From Magicicada septendecula (Eukaryota > Arthropoda > Insecta > Hemiptera > Cicadidae): a DNA stretch of 64,000 nt. The DNA is taken from the NCBI GenBank assembly GCA_034769895.1, contig CM068372.1, forward strand, positions 239,034,343 through 239,098,342. The letters are read 5' to 3'. A program made the position numbers and the translations under genes. Shown piece after piece: positions 10,578 through 22,553 of this stretch. Under the pieces are notes generated by a model. That model saw only the letters and a list, made by a program, of their open reading frames with translations, did not search any database and had not been told where the DNA came from. The stretch's first letter is position 1. Each line of letters opens with the position of its first letter.

Positions 10578-10976
10578 AAGGAGTATATAGATTTTATCTC
10601 AATTAATTTTCAATTAAATTTTTAAAGAGAATATAGAAAATAAATTTTATATTTATTAATAATTGTCAAGTAACATTTTTTTAAAGGGAATTAATTATTT
10701 TTAATTAACATTTTTAAGGAGAACATAGAATCTAAATGTTATATTTATTGATTTTGTAGGTAACAATTTTAAAGGAGATAGAATAATAAAAAAGGATTTT
10801 ATTGATTGTTAAATTTGTGAGTTTTAATTGCAAGTCCCGTCTCACTGGATCCAGCGCATTTTTGGCTTTTCTAGGCTTTGGTCTAGTTTTAATTATCTTG
10901 TGGCTCCTCTTTAGAGAGAAAAAAAAAATTAAAAAAAAAAAATTTTTTTACTAGTCAAAGTTAAAGAGGGGTTACA
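10577..10976 (+). repeat. Truncated 3' LTR of element D
   Basis: Matches 8824-9210 with few differences, including an expanded A-rich tract at about 10920-10942. It is joined directly to gag and ends in GGTTACA followed by the ATAC target duplication. Confidence 0.85.
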
Positions 10977-10980
10977 ATAC

Positions 10981-11130
10981 TGTGTGTAGATGTAATACAC
11001 GAACAGTTCTGAGTCTTCACACGCGTTACTATCGCCGAATAGGCTTTACAGATTCTTGCAAGCAGAAAATCTTGAACAAGAACTGCGCTACCCGATCGTG
11101 ATAGCTGGTAGAGAAGAACTGCCTGTGTAA
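10981..11130. repeat. LTR-like fragment, copy of 6388-6535
   Basis: TGTGTGTAGA...GTTACTATCGCCGAATAGGCTTTACA...GATCGTGATAGCTGG matches the fragment near 6388-6535 at clearly high identity. It flanks element D on the right and may be the sequence into which D was inserted. Confidence 0.6.
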
Positions 11131-11989
11131 GAACAGGCTTAAGAAAATTTCCGACTACCTTCCAGCATTTAATTGGTGGAAGGAAGTCACATGGTTACAT
11201 ACAACATGACATGCAACTTTTCATGCCGTAAAGTGCATCAACTTTGTAAGAGCATGCATAGCTGGTAATCACCGAATACCCTTATCTCATGCATAACTGT
11301 ATACTTTAATAAGATCATATATGAATGACAACTAATAGCCAGAAATATACAGGGACTGTAGCGAATACATTAGTCTATGTTCAGTTCAGTGTCGTAACAC
11401 AACGATAATTTATTCACGCACAGCCGGGGAAACGTTTATTACTCGCGCACGCGCGCACATTTCCACAGACATAGTACATGAATAAACAACAAATAAATAA
11501 TACACAGTTTTACTAAACCTAAACTCCTTATCCTTACTAAAATACAACTGATATCACAACCAAATCTAACAAACTACCAATTTAAACATGAATGTTCATA
11601 GTCTGTGTATTATATAAGCTTGCACTGCTTATCAGGATCCTGTGTTTCATTGCAATACGTAATTCTAAGACCACACATTTGCATTAGTATTCGTGTATTT
11701 GATAATGTGCTAATGTTTCAATGCTCCTCGTATGTTCGTTTCATTAAGCAAAGAATTAAATTCGGATAGTAGAAACACTAGTTTCAATTTACTATAGCAA
11801 TTTGAAGTACCATAGATGTACTCTCATAGCTTACGAAAATAGTAACCCAACAAAGGCATTACTTTCAAAGTACCAACTACAATCTTTTCAAACAAACATT
11901 AATGAAACAAAAATTATCTTACCCAATCCTGCGAGAAAATTATTAGGCTTTTATTCGAAAAATCCCCTTTCATTCTAGCACTACGACTC
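11131..11989. other. No recognisable gene
   Basis: AT-rich sequence with frequent stops. Contains an alternating GCGCACGCGCGCAC tract near 11446-11458. Nothing else can be assigned. Confidence 0.35.
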
Positions 11990-13015
11990 TGGATGAGGTT
12001 CAGCTTCTCTTCAATGATACTTTCGTCCAATTTCCAACTAAAGCTATGCTCTACATCATTGATCCAATTTTCCTTGTTCTCCTTGTCGTTTTCTTTTCAA
12101 GAGGTTTCAAATTTTGAGATATTCATTATTGTATATTTCTGATCTATTCTTTCAATGTGACTTAACCATGCTAGTCTTCGTCCTTTAATGAATACTTCGA
12201 TGTCTTCATTCGCTGTGATCTGGGTGAAATCCTATTACTTCATTACACTAAAAGAACTATACGCCCCTCTAATTGACCTATAAAATTATTTTTATAAGAA
12301 TTTTCTTCCAATTATTCTTAACAGCTGTTTATCAGTATTTGTGGAAGTACAGGCTTCAGTGATATAAGTGATCAAAGGACGAATTAGGCTTTTACATATT
12401 TTAATATTTTACTTAATAGGCCCTGCGTTATGAAGAATATGCTTGTGTAATAGCATCCACCTCTATACTGAATTCGGTATTTATTTCATTTGTCAAGCTG
12501 TTTATGGTATTCGGCTGTGATTCCAAATAATTATTTTTGTGAATATGTTAAAACAGTACAATATTCTGCTATAAAATTACCATTATCTTTTTTTTTTTTA
12601 ATTTGCATATCCTTTACTTTGTTTGATTTACCCTAAACAACGTTTTCCTTTTTCTGCTACATTTCGCGCAGTCTCTTTGAGGACCTGTTTGACTCACCTG
12701 TCTGGTTTCAGTATTAATTTATAGTAAAGGGTGAGGTCAGTTGACTGTTTACTCGTACTATTGCTTCTTTATGTTCCCAGCCTAGTGTTTGCAATGTTTC
12801 ACGTTTTTCGGAACATCGAACAAAACAAAATCAATTATGATAGCTTCCAGATTTACGCTGTATAAAATCTATGAATAACTTAAAATCATCTACTTCATAT
12901 TCATACGCTTTCTGCTGGAATATCTGAATATACGCTTATTGCTTCACTACGAATATCTGATCCACTGTAGAACGGTTGGTTCGAAAACTGCATGTGGTTC
13001 TACAAGCATATCTTC
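11990..13015 (-). pseudogene. Non-LTR retrotransposon reverse transcriptase relic
   Basis: Too broken to give a long open frame, but minus-strand translation in pieces shows the order expected of an insect non-LTR RT. Near 12990-12850: NRSTVDQIFVVKQ, then KAYEYEVDDFKLFIDF (RT fingers/palm side, normally followed by KAFDS). Near 12395-12300: KSLIRPLITYITEACTSTN then LLRIIG (thumb). Near 12190-12110: GRRLAWLSHIERID (C-terminal end). The catalytic FADD region falls in a stop-rich stretch. Each match is short, but three in the right order on one strand make the call reasonable. Confidence 0.65.
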
Positions 13016-13380
13016 AGAGCACACCACTAGTCTGTTGTCAACACATCAAACAGTAGCTAATAGGTTACATTTATTTAGAAAAAATTAATGTTTTTCTTTT
13101 TCTTCTTACTCGATTGATGGCAGATCAGTTGTAAGAGAGGACGAGGAAGAGAGGGCAAGGTGCCTATTGTAAAATAATCTCTATTTACGAAATATGTAAA
13201 TAGATTTGTGTCTGCTTAACAACATGCGCCCAAGACGTGTTTCAAATATACTTCAATAGACATCTTAATAATTCCTGATGATTCAAGTTTCTTGCAGTGT
13301 TTAAATGAAACGGGCCCCAGATTTACATTATATACTCATAAAAATTAAAATGCACTTGCAAATGTAATCTATTATTGAAT

Positions 13381-13745
13381 TATATATATACAGGGTGATT
13401 AAAAAATTCACGCAATCTCTCGGGACCAGATTCTGTAGCTAAAAATAATAAAAAAAGTTCATATAAACATAGGTCCGGAAACGGTTTGTCAGCGAGTTAC
13501 GGCTCCCGAAGCAGTTCGCCCTGATTTCTATTCCCACGGTAAAAAGACTCCATACTGAAATTCTTGGGGTATAAAATGAAGGGTAAATTTAGTGGTTTCT
13601 TATGGTTTCTGATCTGAAAAATTGACTAAATTTCAGAGCTCCCAGAGCTCTACCTCAATTAGTTTTTAAGAAAAACTGTGAAAACACAAAAAATTGGAGT
13701 AGAAAAACATACATTTTTAGATTTGGGATAAAATAAATTCGTTAA
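13381..13745. repeat. Possible DNA-element or dispersed repeat terminus
   Basis: Begins TATATACAGGGTGATTAAAA and includes GGTCCGGAAACGG and a stem-forming CAGAGCTCCCAGAGCTCT. CAGGGTGATT-type starts are common at the ends of arthropod repeats. It abuts the broken C-terminus of the element E integrase, so it may be an insertion or a rearrangement point. No second end was found. Confidence 0.3.
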
Positions 13746-13749
13746 TTCG

Positions 13750-14700
13750 CCAATAAACAAATAAAAATTTCTAACTAACTTTGTAGAGAATTCACTACGA
13801 CCAATTTTCAACGATTTTAGAAGAACCATCTCGTCTATTTTAAATGTCAGAAGTTTATGTCCCGCATTAAACTTTTATGTGCGTTCTTCTGCACTCTTTT
13901 TAATACGTCTTCTAGCTTCTAAACGCTTAACTTCGTTTAGAACAGGTAAGTTTTGTGTGGCAACTCGGTTTACATATTCATCCCATACACGCCTAGGCAT
14001 TTACCCAGAGTGTAGTTCATTAGGTGTGAAACCAGTCGTATCGTTGTAATTCCCATTGATGGCTTTCTCGAAAAACTCGAGATATTCAGGGCATTTACTC
14101 TGATTGGTACTACAGAACGTCCTGAATAGTCTTCCTAATTCCCTATTTACCCTGTCCGCAAGATTACCTTGAGGTCTCCGGATCGCCGTCAATACTGCCT
14201 CTATGTGATGCTTCTCAAGCTCAGATTGCCATTTCTTATTTTGAAATTGCTTACCTTGATCCGATAATATCTTTTTAAAATGCCCATATTTTGGAACATA
14301 TTTCTCAAGGATTATCTTAAGAACTGCCTCAGTTGTAGGTCGGCCAATAGCATATAAACTAACATGCTTGGAGAAAGCGTCTGTACAAACTACGAGATTC
14401 CTCATTCCCCCAGCTGCACGTGGTAGTGGTCCTAGAAAATCAATACATAACAATTCATTTTTATTACGTGTTACAATATTACCCATTTCAACATAGGTAT
14501 GCTGGTTGGGATATTTTGATGTTTGACAAGTATGGCAGGTTCGTAGTATAGATTTTATTTTTCTAGACATGTTCAGCCAGATAAAGTCTTCTCTAAGTGT
14601 TAAGTAGCACTTATATGCACCCGCATGTGCTAGACTCTCATGAGGCCCAAGTCAGGTCCTCAACGATGTTATCTGGAACCATGATTTTCCATTGCCCATC
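13750..14700 (-). pseudogene. Integrase of LTR element E
   Basis: Minus strand. At 14570-14001 there is an open stretch of 189 codons: the CxxC half of the zinc domain (CHTCQ), then the catalytic core with first Asp in CIDFLGPLPR, second Asp in ILSDQGKQFQN and Glu in RPQGNLADRVNRELGR. Integrase inserts the cDNA into chromosomes. A TAA at about 13998-14000 follows; decayed C-terminal-domain sequence (RRVWDEYVNRVATQNL ... EMVLLKSLKIGRSEF) continues to about 13750. The upstream zinc-domain region to about 14700 is in pieces. Close relative of the element B integrase. Confidence 0.8.
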
Positions 14701-15054
14701 AATAAGCTTATATAATGTATTATTAACAATTTGGAATTTTGGATTTTTCCTATCTTTAATTTCTTGACACATTTTCTTAAACGTTTCTTCACGTTGTTGT
14801 TCGATACTAATGTTTTTAAGTTGAGTTTTTAAATTATCGGGTAAAACATAATAGCTAAAATTTGTACTTCATTTTTAGTCGCAGAATAGTTTTGTTGCTC
14901 TACTGGATTATCCTCCAGTTTAATAGCAGTAAGTTTATCAATATTATATAGTTGTTGTTAACATTTGAGGTTATGTTGGTATGCTTTTTGTTTATTTTTA
15001 ATTCATTCGCAACAGATTCAAACTTTACGTTATAATGTTAGTTATATACATTGC

Positions 15055-15490
15055 ACATTAATGTATTATTATTAAAATCAATTACAGCAGTTATTTTGGT
15101 TAACGTGTCAGTACCCAGTATAACATCATATAGGCCTACAAGTTCTTTAATTAATAGTACTGGCACGTCAATCTCGACTCCCAGTGTTGTGATAGACGCT
15201 AAAGCTTATCGGTAATAATTTGATTATCATTTGTAGCTGTTTTAATAATTGTGTTGTTTACAGGTAATATTGGTACCTTCCTAAACTGAGTCTTATGTTT
15301 ATTTATAAATTTGTCGCTTCTCAAAGATATCTGAGCCCGCTATCTAACAGAACATTTCCTATACAATTATTAATTTTGGCTCTAACTATAGTACTTTTAT
15401 TAACTATCTTAACACTATTGTCATCTTCCATACACCTATTACTATTTACTAGATCATCTCGTATATCATTCGGGTATATGCCTGACACAA
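15055..15490 (-). pseudogene. Decayed protease of LTR element E
   Basis: Minus-strand translation gives a catalytic-site-like segment (NVLLDSG, near 15345) and, about 250 bases on, the C-terminal flap-side motif (VILGTDTLTK, near 15110). Stops and frame changes lie between. The sequence then passes within about 200 bases to the integrase linker, so RT and RNase H are deleted. Confidence 0.55.
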
Positions 15491-15680
15491 AAAATGTTTG
15501 CTTATCACTAGACTAGTGTTGTCTACACTAGACTGGTGACACTGACTTTTAGTAATATGTTTTTTCTGTCCACAGACATACATTTTGTTGTTGTTCCAAA
15601 ACTGGTTTATTTTCAGTTACCGACGCGACTTTATGCTGATTATATTTTGGACTGTTTTGTTTATGTTTATATTGTTGTTG

Positions 15681-16688
15681 TTAATGAGTTGATTGAATCG
15701 ATGTGCGTGTTTGGTTGCTATCACTATTGGGACTATCAACATTCTCCCATTTGGTCAATAGTAATAACAACTTTTCTATTGTTTTTACACCTTCTGTGAT
15801 CACGCCTATTTGAATCCCACGGCTAACGTGTCGTGCAAGCTTATTTACCATTTCTTCCTCTGACATCGGCGGTTCAAGATATTTGGCTCGAGACACAAGT
15901 TGTATCAGGTATTTCTCCTTGGACCCTTTGGCTGGTGTATATCTACCGAATTCTAATTGTACACGGATTTTTCGCTGAACCTCTTCATTCCAATACCGTG
16001 CTCGGAAATGGTCTACAAGGTCTTTGTATACGGTGATCTTATCCTGCTCAATCGTGAACCATTCTGCCGCCGTATCTTTAAGCTGCCGCACAGCCCAATT
16101 AAGTTTTTCCACTTCGCTCAAATTGTCGTTAACGGATTCCATACTACGTTCGCACGCCCGCAGGAACTGGACTGGATTGTCTGTCTCGTGTCCAAAGAAT
16201 TTTGGTTGTGAGTTAGGTTCATCAATTGTTTTGTATACATATGTAGTTTGGCTCGCAGGCATAGAGTTACGTTGTAACCTATTAATTTGTTGCCTAAGTT
16301 CTTCGAACCAATGTTCTTGTTCGGAAACAAATTCACTGATGGTGGTCGCCTGCCCTTGAACTCGTTCCTCGATCGAAACAACTCTAGCCTCGCATTCGCA
16401 AATACGCGAACTATTAACTTCTAAAACTTCTAATGCCAGCTCAACATTAGCGCGTATAGATTCTACTTTATCGGAGATCTTCTTCTCCGTTGCTTCTAAC
16501 AAAGCTTTGTTTTACTTGCTATGATCGTGGACCGCGGCAAATATTTTTTTGTTTTCGTCGTGTAGTGCTTTGTTTTGTTTAATCGCGTCCTCTTTAGCCG
16601 ATTTATTTTCCTCGCGTATCGTTTGAACACTAGCTAAAATAGCGGCCAATGTTGTTTGCATATCAGATGTTTGAGTCTGGGATTCCAT
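15681..16688 (-). pseudogene. gag of LTR element E, one nonsense codon
   Basis: Minus strand. ATG at 16688 (MESQTQTSDMQTTLAAI) opens a coiled-coil N-terminus. TAA at 16512-16514 interrupts it, and the same frame then runs to 15681. The second part has a long coiled coil (to about 16300), then the retrotransposon Gag capsid-like domain: KFFGHETDNPVQFLRACERS, WFTIEQD, FRARYWNEEVQRKIR and LARHVSRGIQIGVITEG. Gag forms the intracellular particle. No zinc knuckle is seen downstream. Confidence 0.8.
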
Positions 16689-17079
16689 TATTTACAGTTA
16701 CTATCACCAAATACAAAGTTTATCGTCTTGATTTAAACGTGTATGGTTCAACTACTGTTAACTCAGATTATTAAAATGTAACTGTATACTTGTTTGACGT
16801 GGTCAGTGTTCGTCAGTAATCTCGAATCGAATGTCCACAATCTTACCTTAACCTATTTACAACTAACACACGAATCTACTTCAAACATCCAAATATTATT
16901 TAAAACTAATATTATTTAATATTGTCCAAAATAATTTGTTTCACAGAGAATATGCAAAATTTTATATACACTCCCTGCGACACAATATTAAAATATAAAA
17001 CACAGTTCAAATAAAATTTAGTCTATACACAACAATTAAAATTCTTAACCTAAAATCGTATTAACTATTTAACTCGTGC

Positions 17080-17100
17080 CAACCACGTTGACGGTGCCAA
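17080..17100 (-). promoter_or_regulatory. Candidate primer binding site of element E
   Basis: On the minus strand the sequence TGGCACCGTCAACGTGGTTG adjoins the start of the flanking LTR. It is a diverged form of the TGGCGCCCAACGTGGGG site seen in element A. Confidence 0.5.
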
Positions 17101-18390
17101 ATACTATCTATGCAACGATAAAATTTTAAAACTGCATAGATAGGTATTATAGAAATTATTACAACAAAGTCTAAATCTGGAGGTAGGAAAATTAATTAAA
17201 TTAAAACATTATATTTACTATTGTCTTATTAATTTATACTGTAAAACTGTTTATTTAAAAATTTGTCTTTCAAAATTGAATCTATTGGCTTGCTTTACAA
17301 TTATGTTACTTGTTCTGTTGAAATCCACTCTTTTACGTAGTCACTCGACGGTCCGCGTACGCAGCTTGACTGACGACTGCTACAACTCTGCCCATTGACC
17401 GTTCGAAGATCACTAATGCTGACAATTAACGTCGTTGCACCCACGCACACTGCGATACGAACTGTTATTGTTTACAATTTAAATTTAATTAATCTCAGGG
17501 ATTTTAAAACTGGGTAAAATAGATCTGGGTGTATTGATCTTACACCAACTCCGGATTCTTGAAGTGTTCTCGCATAACTCAAAATATCTCGGTAGATATT
17601 TTGTACCTAGCGGATATCTTCCACTATACGTGAAAAGCACTAAAATTATCTATTTTTTATTATTTGAGTTCTGCAAATGGTATTGGTTTCGAAGACCTCG
17701 AACCGTGAACCAACTTCTAAGTTTAAATGAAAACGACCTGTCTTGTCACGAAAAACTCGTGGCAGGGAGTACGTCTTTCTATAACGAGTCATTATAAGAA
17801 ACTGCGCGAAGTGTTCTCGACAGAGGACCAAACTGAATAAATTTTAGACCCTCTGATTGGTTGAAACTGTAGCAACGTCACAGATGAGAACACAGATAGA
17901 CTGAAATCAGGCTTAAACTCTGTCCGATTCTGCAAAGGCCTGCCTAGATCTAATCTATAAATTTTATTACTTTCTTGAAGATAACGAGAATAAAATAAAA
18001 TTGAATTCATAAAAAAAACATAAACATTATAGGTGTGGAGAATTAATTATATGGAAAATGTAGCTTATAACCATGAAAATAATATGTCCAAGTTTCAGAA
18101 CGAAATGTTAATTTTCCTCGAAGTTATTATATAAACTGTCAATCACACGCGCACCCACGTACTTACACACAAATACTTCACATGACATAAAAGAGAATAA
18201 AATTGTAAACATTTTGACATGTCATACTTTTTTAAACATAGCTTGGTTCAAAACTTAAGACTACTTTACAAAGAAAGAACAAAATCAATTTAAAACATGT
18301 CTATGGCCATCAGAAAATGTTATATAACAGTAGTATTCCACTTAAATGACTTTGCTGTTGCAAAAAAAAAAAATATATATATATATATAT
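17101..18390 (-). repeat. LTR and flank of element E
   Basis: Lies 5' (in element orientation) of the E gag and primer site, the position of a 5' LTR. Segments at 17545-17650 match the LTR-like block at 6172-6300. An 11-bp perfect inverted repeat (CTATCTATGCA at 17104-17114, complement at 17133-17143) sits at the LTR edge. An A-run followed by (TA)n at 18361-18390 closes it. The outer end of the LTR could not be fixed, because the matching 3' LTR is missing. Confidence 0.45.
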
Positions 18391-20467
18391 TACAACGTTA
18401 TTTTTATACACTTACTTTTTACACATACGCTATTATTCGTATGAGCGCACTTACCCACGTCTCGGAGGTATACTCTTCTTCAGCAGTATTTACCTTGATA
18501 TTCCCCGGCTGGGTCGCAGGCTTTGGTCGTTGATTGAGTGTGGCTAAGCGCGTGAATAACGTTATAAGTTTTAATTTACAAGTAAAGAGTACAGAGGATT
18601 GAGTTCTGGTTGTGAAATTAGTACAACTGTTTCAAGAAAAGCATATTCATTTGATTTATTCAAAAATCGCAAATTGTCATGTTATTTAAAATTGTTTAAT
18701 GTGGGTTTCTTGTTATATGAACCCTTATATTCAATCCGAATATAATATAATCATAATGTGTTTAACTCTGATTTCTTATACTTCTAAGACATAGTATATA
18801 CACACATACATTATATATGACCTGAAATAGTACACAGAGACATACATATAACACATATAAATATAATAGGAAAAGTAATTAATACGTATAATATTTAAAT
18901 ATTGATCTAGTCTTTACAAGTGTGGTTTGCAATCTATACCACGTAAATGAAACTTTTAATTAATTAAAATATTAATAGAGAACCTTATTTACATTAGTTG
19001 ATTCTAATTTTAATGTCTCAATTAATTAACCATTACGTAAATCTCATATTTAAAAATTACTCATTTAATTAATTACAAAATATAATAAACTTTCTTGACC
19101 ATTCAATTATGTGATTACTGATTATGATATTCTCTATTCTCATTTATATTTCTAACAATTATTTATTCACTGTTTCAATTAAAAAAATATATTAATGTTC
19201 TGTAAACTTGGATATGGAAACTAGAGCTTTTGGTGATAGACTTCAGGGTCATTTATAATATTAAATAAATGTTCGAGTTCACCTGCATTTTTCTGCACCC
19301 ATTTAAATTGTTGTTACCGTCATCCGGACTCTCGAGTTTGATAATCCTTTCGGTATCAGCTCCTCTTGTCTCTACGTAGTTGAATTCCTCGCTCCGTCTC
19401 CTGGATGCTGAGTTCTGACGTGGACCTCTAGTCTTGATGATGAACGGCTGGATGTAGCTGCATAGGCTGTCCCTGCGTCCTCTCGTAGATGTCTAGTTCC
19501 TCTCCTCTTCTTTCTTGTCCCTCGTAGCTGTCTAGAAGTTATGACTCTTGTAGCTTCATTAATACAGTCTTTTATTTAAATCACTCGTTCTTTAATAACT
19601 GCACCGACGTAATGCAGGTTCCATCGCACTTCAGTATATTGACTACTGTTCAAAACATTACTACAACTTTGTAAAGTTTACGGTGTCGAGATGCGTGGAT
19701 TCCTCTTACTAAATGAACTTGATCTGAGAAAAAGTGTGTCGTTCGCTGGAGTTTTATACTGCTGCCCGTTGCAATTCCTGTTGGAAACTGTTTCTGACAA
19801 CTTTGGACTGGCCGGCGCGTCGGTTTCATCATCACTTTCAACCTACGCGTCTTTTTATGAAGCGCACACTTTTTTATAAATATTATTACACCAATGGTTA
19901 GGTATAATATTAAACCTTGCTGTGCAAATTATGGCAGTTATGGCAAAATTTCACACGGTGTCTGAACCGTTCCCACTATTAATGACCACTTAACGCCAAA
20001 TTGAAGCGCCAGGCGTCTGCTATGTATTCACATATGTCGCTGATTCGTGTGACTTTTGGTTCACGTACAATCCTTAAAAAACTGTGTGAATTCTTCCACC
20101 CTCGTTTGCATAATTTAACCTGTCTGTTATTTACACATGTACACATACACACACACGCAGACTGCTACACAGGCGACCGCATGTCGTTCTGACGTCACCG
20201 CTGCCGGTCTCTGCGTGTTAATTGCTCCCCTTCGTTACATTTAAAAACCAACAAAGTCATATGCTTCCATATACATCCTTACGTACTATATTTAATTTAT
20301 TTAAATTTAAATACTGCTTATATTTATTACATTCTTTCTTATATGTAACGTATATTTATTATACTATTTTTAATATGTACATCTTACATATTTCATACGT
20401 CTATACATATGTTATCATACCTCAGTCAGGGTTTGATACATATACTTATGCTAAACGTATCGTTGCA
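18391..20467 (-). repeat. 3' LTR of element B
   Basis: About 2.08 kb. From 18391 to about 20372 it matches 35576-37583 at high identity with small indels. In element orientation it begins TGCAACGATACG right after a purine-rich AGCAGGGGAATTTA tract (20468-20482), the likely polypurine tract. Short open frames shared by both LTRs (19691-19879 and the opposite strand) follow from LTR identity and are not genes. Confidence 0.75.
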
Positions 20468-20776
20468 TAAATTCCCCTGCTGGGTAAAATAAAATTTGAT
20501 TTTTATTCGAATTTTATTTCTTTACTCAGAAATTCTTTATTTAAATTATTTTTTTACAACTCACAATTAGTGGTTATAAGGGTTCTTAAAATTTTTCATT
20601 TTCCTTGGGTGGATTACGTCCCTCCCACGGACTTATAAATTGACTATTTATTAATTCCTTTATCCATAGAATTTACGGAATGCTGATGCATGGTACTTTC
20701 CAATGATCTTGTTCCTTGTTGGATCGTAGACGATAAATGTGTGTCGTCCTTTCCTCCTTTGTAATAAGTAGGGTCC

Positions 20777-21060
20777 CTAGTACAGTCTAAATAGTTTCTT
20801 TGCTGTATTGTCGATTCGTTTTCCCACTGGATTACTTTTTAATAGCACACTCTCTCCTTCCTGGAATGTGATGAGTTTGTGCGTTCTGTTGAACCTCTCG
20901 ATCCTCTTTTCTCCAAGTTTATCCATCCTCTTCTTCGCATTGTCGTACTTATGACTTAATGGAATTTGTAGATTTTGGTTTGGAGGTTTGTCAATGTTTC
21001 TCGACCAGAATCTATTGGGTTTCTTATTTGTTTCCAGTTCCACCGGTGTATATCCCGTAG
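20777..21060 (-). pseudogene. Integrase C-terminal domain of element B (part 3)
   Basis: Minus strand. Starts at the insertion point of element C with GYTPVELE, the usual motif just after the integrase core, then KRMDKLGEKRIERFNRTHKL and FQEGESVLLKSNPVGKRID, the C-terminal DNA-binding domain type of this clade. It stops at 20777. It continues the integrase piece that ends at 28908. Confidence 0.8.
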
Positions 21061-21084
21061 TATAACGTCATTTAAATCGTCACA

Positions 21085-21919
21085 TCCTCCTCCACTTAAA
21101 GGAGACGACGGGGCGACGTTAGCGAGTATTAAAGGATAACTAAGAAATACAATTATATTTGGCACGGAACTTCGTGATGAAATTTCTCTCCACAAGGTTA
21201 TTTCGATTCATCAATCGATTATCGTACATACTATACAAAATACTTAAAATCCAATACACATACAACACACAAAATACACAAAACATAAATCTACCTTATT
21301 TCTATTTTTTAAATCTACTACCGTTTTTTTTTTTTTTGCTTAATTTCTTCACTCGTTTTAAGGAGTTACACTCATGAGTAGGTTTCGTCATATTCCTGGT
21401 ATTCACGTGTGTATCGGTTTACTTTTTTGCACAATTGCTGTAAGCGTAAGGTTTCTCTAGTGTTCTTACCTACGGGTATGTGCACCTTTACAATATTCAA
21501 CGCGTCGAATCGCTGATTATTTCGACTTTTTGTAGTCGACTACTCCTCTTATTTCCTAGTTCTGTCTTTCTCTTAGTCGCAAACGTGAACTACAATTTAG
21601 GGTATTACTACTATCTTGTTCATCGCAAGCAGTAACATATTATAGTTTATTAATAACAATATTATATATTTAACATAACAATAACAATAGAATTACCTTT
21701 TGTTTACTTAGGTAGGGGTTTGTTGTTATTCAGCTGACTTCGCATTATTTCTTTTATTCTCGCAGGACATTAGCTAAGGTTGATCAGGCCTCGCTAGTAT
21801 TCGTACGAGGGTTTGAGTTTAGACTCTATTACGGTATAGGATTTTGCCTATATTTTAATCTTAATACTTAGGTAGTATTCTTGGTTTACTATCTTTCTCG
21901 TAGTCGTGCTTCTTTATTT
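21085..21919 (-). other. 3' non-coding region of element C
   Basis: Between the integrase stop and the 3' polypurine-like tract. Holds a T-run at 21325-21337 and short frames without known motifs. No envelope-like gene is visible. Confidence 0.4.
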
Positions 21920-22553
21920 TCACGAGGAGAAAAAATGTTTACTTCTGCGAACGTAATTGTCTGTATTGGGTTCGTACAGCGCTACAGTCACGGGGGTGAT
22001 GAACTTGTGAATCGTGTAGGGGCCACACCATCGGTAAGATAGTTTGGAAGTGGTCCTATCAACGGCTCTACTCGTAGGGTGAGTTTTATACATGACTAAA
22101 TCACCTACTTTGTATTTTATTTTCCTATTATTCTGCTCATGATATTTCCGCGATTTTTGTAGATTCGCTCTCAAATTTGCACGAGCTTCATTCCATATTT
22201 TCCTTATATTATTCCCATTTATTTCGCGGGGCAATAACTCATGAATTTTCCACTTTGTGGTTAACGGGTGGTTGGGTTTATACTTGTACAGTAAGTCAAA
22301 TGGTGTTGATTTGTGTCCTTCATGATACGCCGAGTTGAATGCAAGTTGTATCCATGATAGATTTTGATCCCACGCTGTCTGATCTTCTGATCTTTAGCGT
22401 GGTAAGATATTAAGGCTGATTTTAGGTTTCGCAAGTATCTCTCAGATAGGTTTCCTTGCGGTCGGTACTCTATGACTGTAATATGATTTATTCCTAATCT
22501 AAAACACATATCATTGAATTCTTTTGATTTAAACTGAGGTCCGTTGTCAGATA
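21920..22553 (-). pseudogene. Integrase core end and C-terminal domain of element C
   Basis: Continues the polyprotein after a one-base frameshift near 22555. Contains the second core Asp (VSDNGPQF) and the Glu helix (RPQGNLSERYLRNLKSAL). After another frame change near 22250 comes the C-terminal domain (KYKVGDLVMYKTHP, WCGPYTIHKF), ending at 21920 with FFSS. All DDE residues are identifiable, but the frame is broken at least twice. Confidence 0.8.

Larger units (their letters stand above)
7674..10976 (+). mobile_element. LTR element D: internally deleted gypsy-type element
   Basis: Structure: 5' LTR (7674-9210), primer binding site, gag N-terminal half, then abruptly the last 400 bp of the 3' LTR (10577-10976). 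ATAC flanks both ends (7670-7673 and 10977-10980) as a likely 4-bp target duplication. The LTR runs from TGTGATGTAAC to GGGGTTACA. Protease, RT, RNase H and integrase are all missing, along with about 1.15 kb of the 3' LTR. Both sides of the deletion carry GTTAAGGAGTATATAGATT, so the loss was probably mediated by short homology. Confidence 0.8.

Noticed and set aside
19691..19879. 62-codon frame conserved at 36878-37066
   Set aside because: Both lie in the LTR pair of element B; the conservation is explained by LTR identity.
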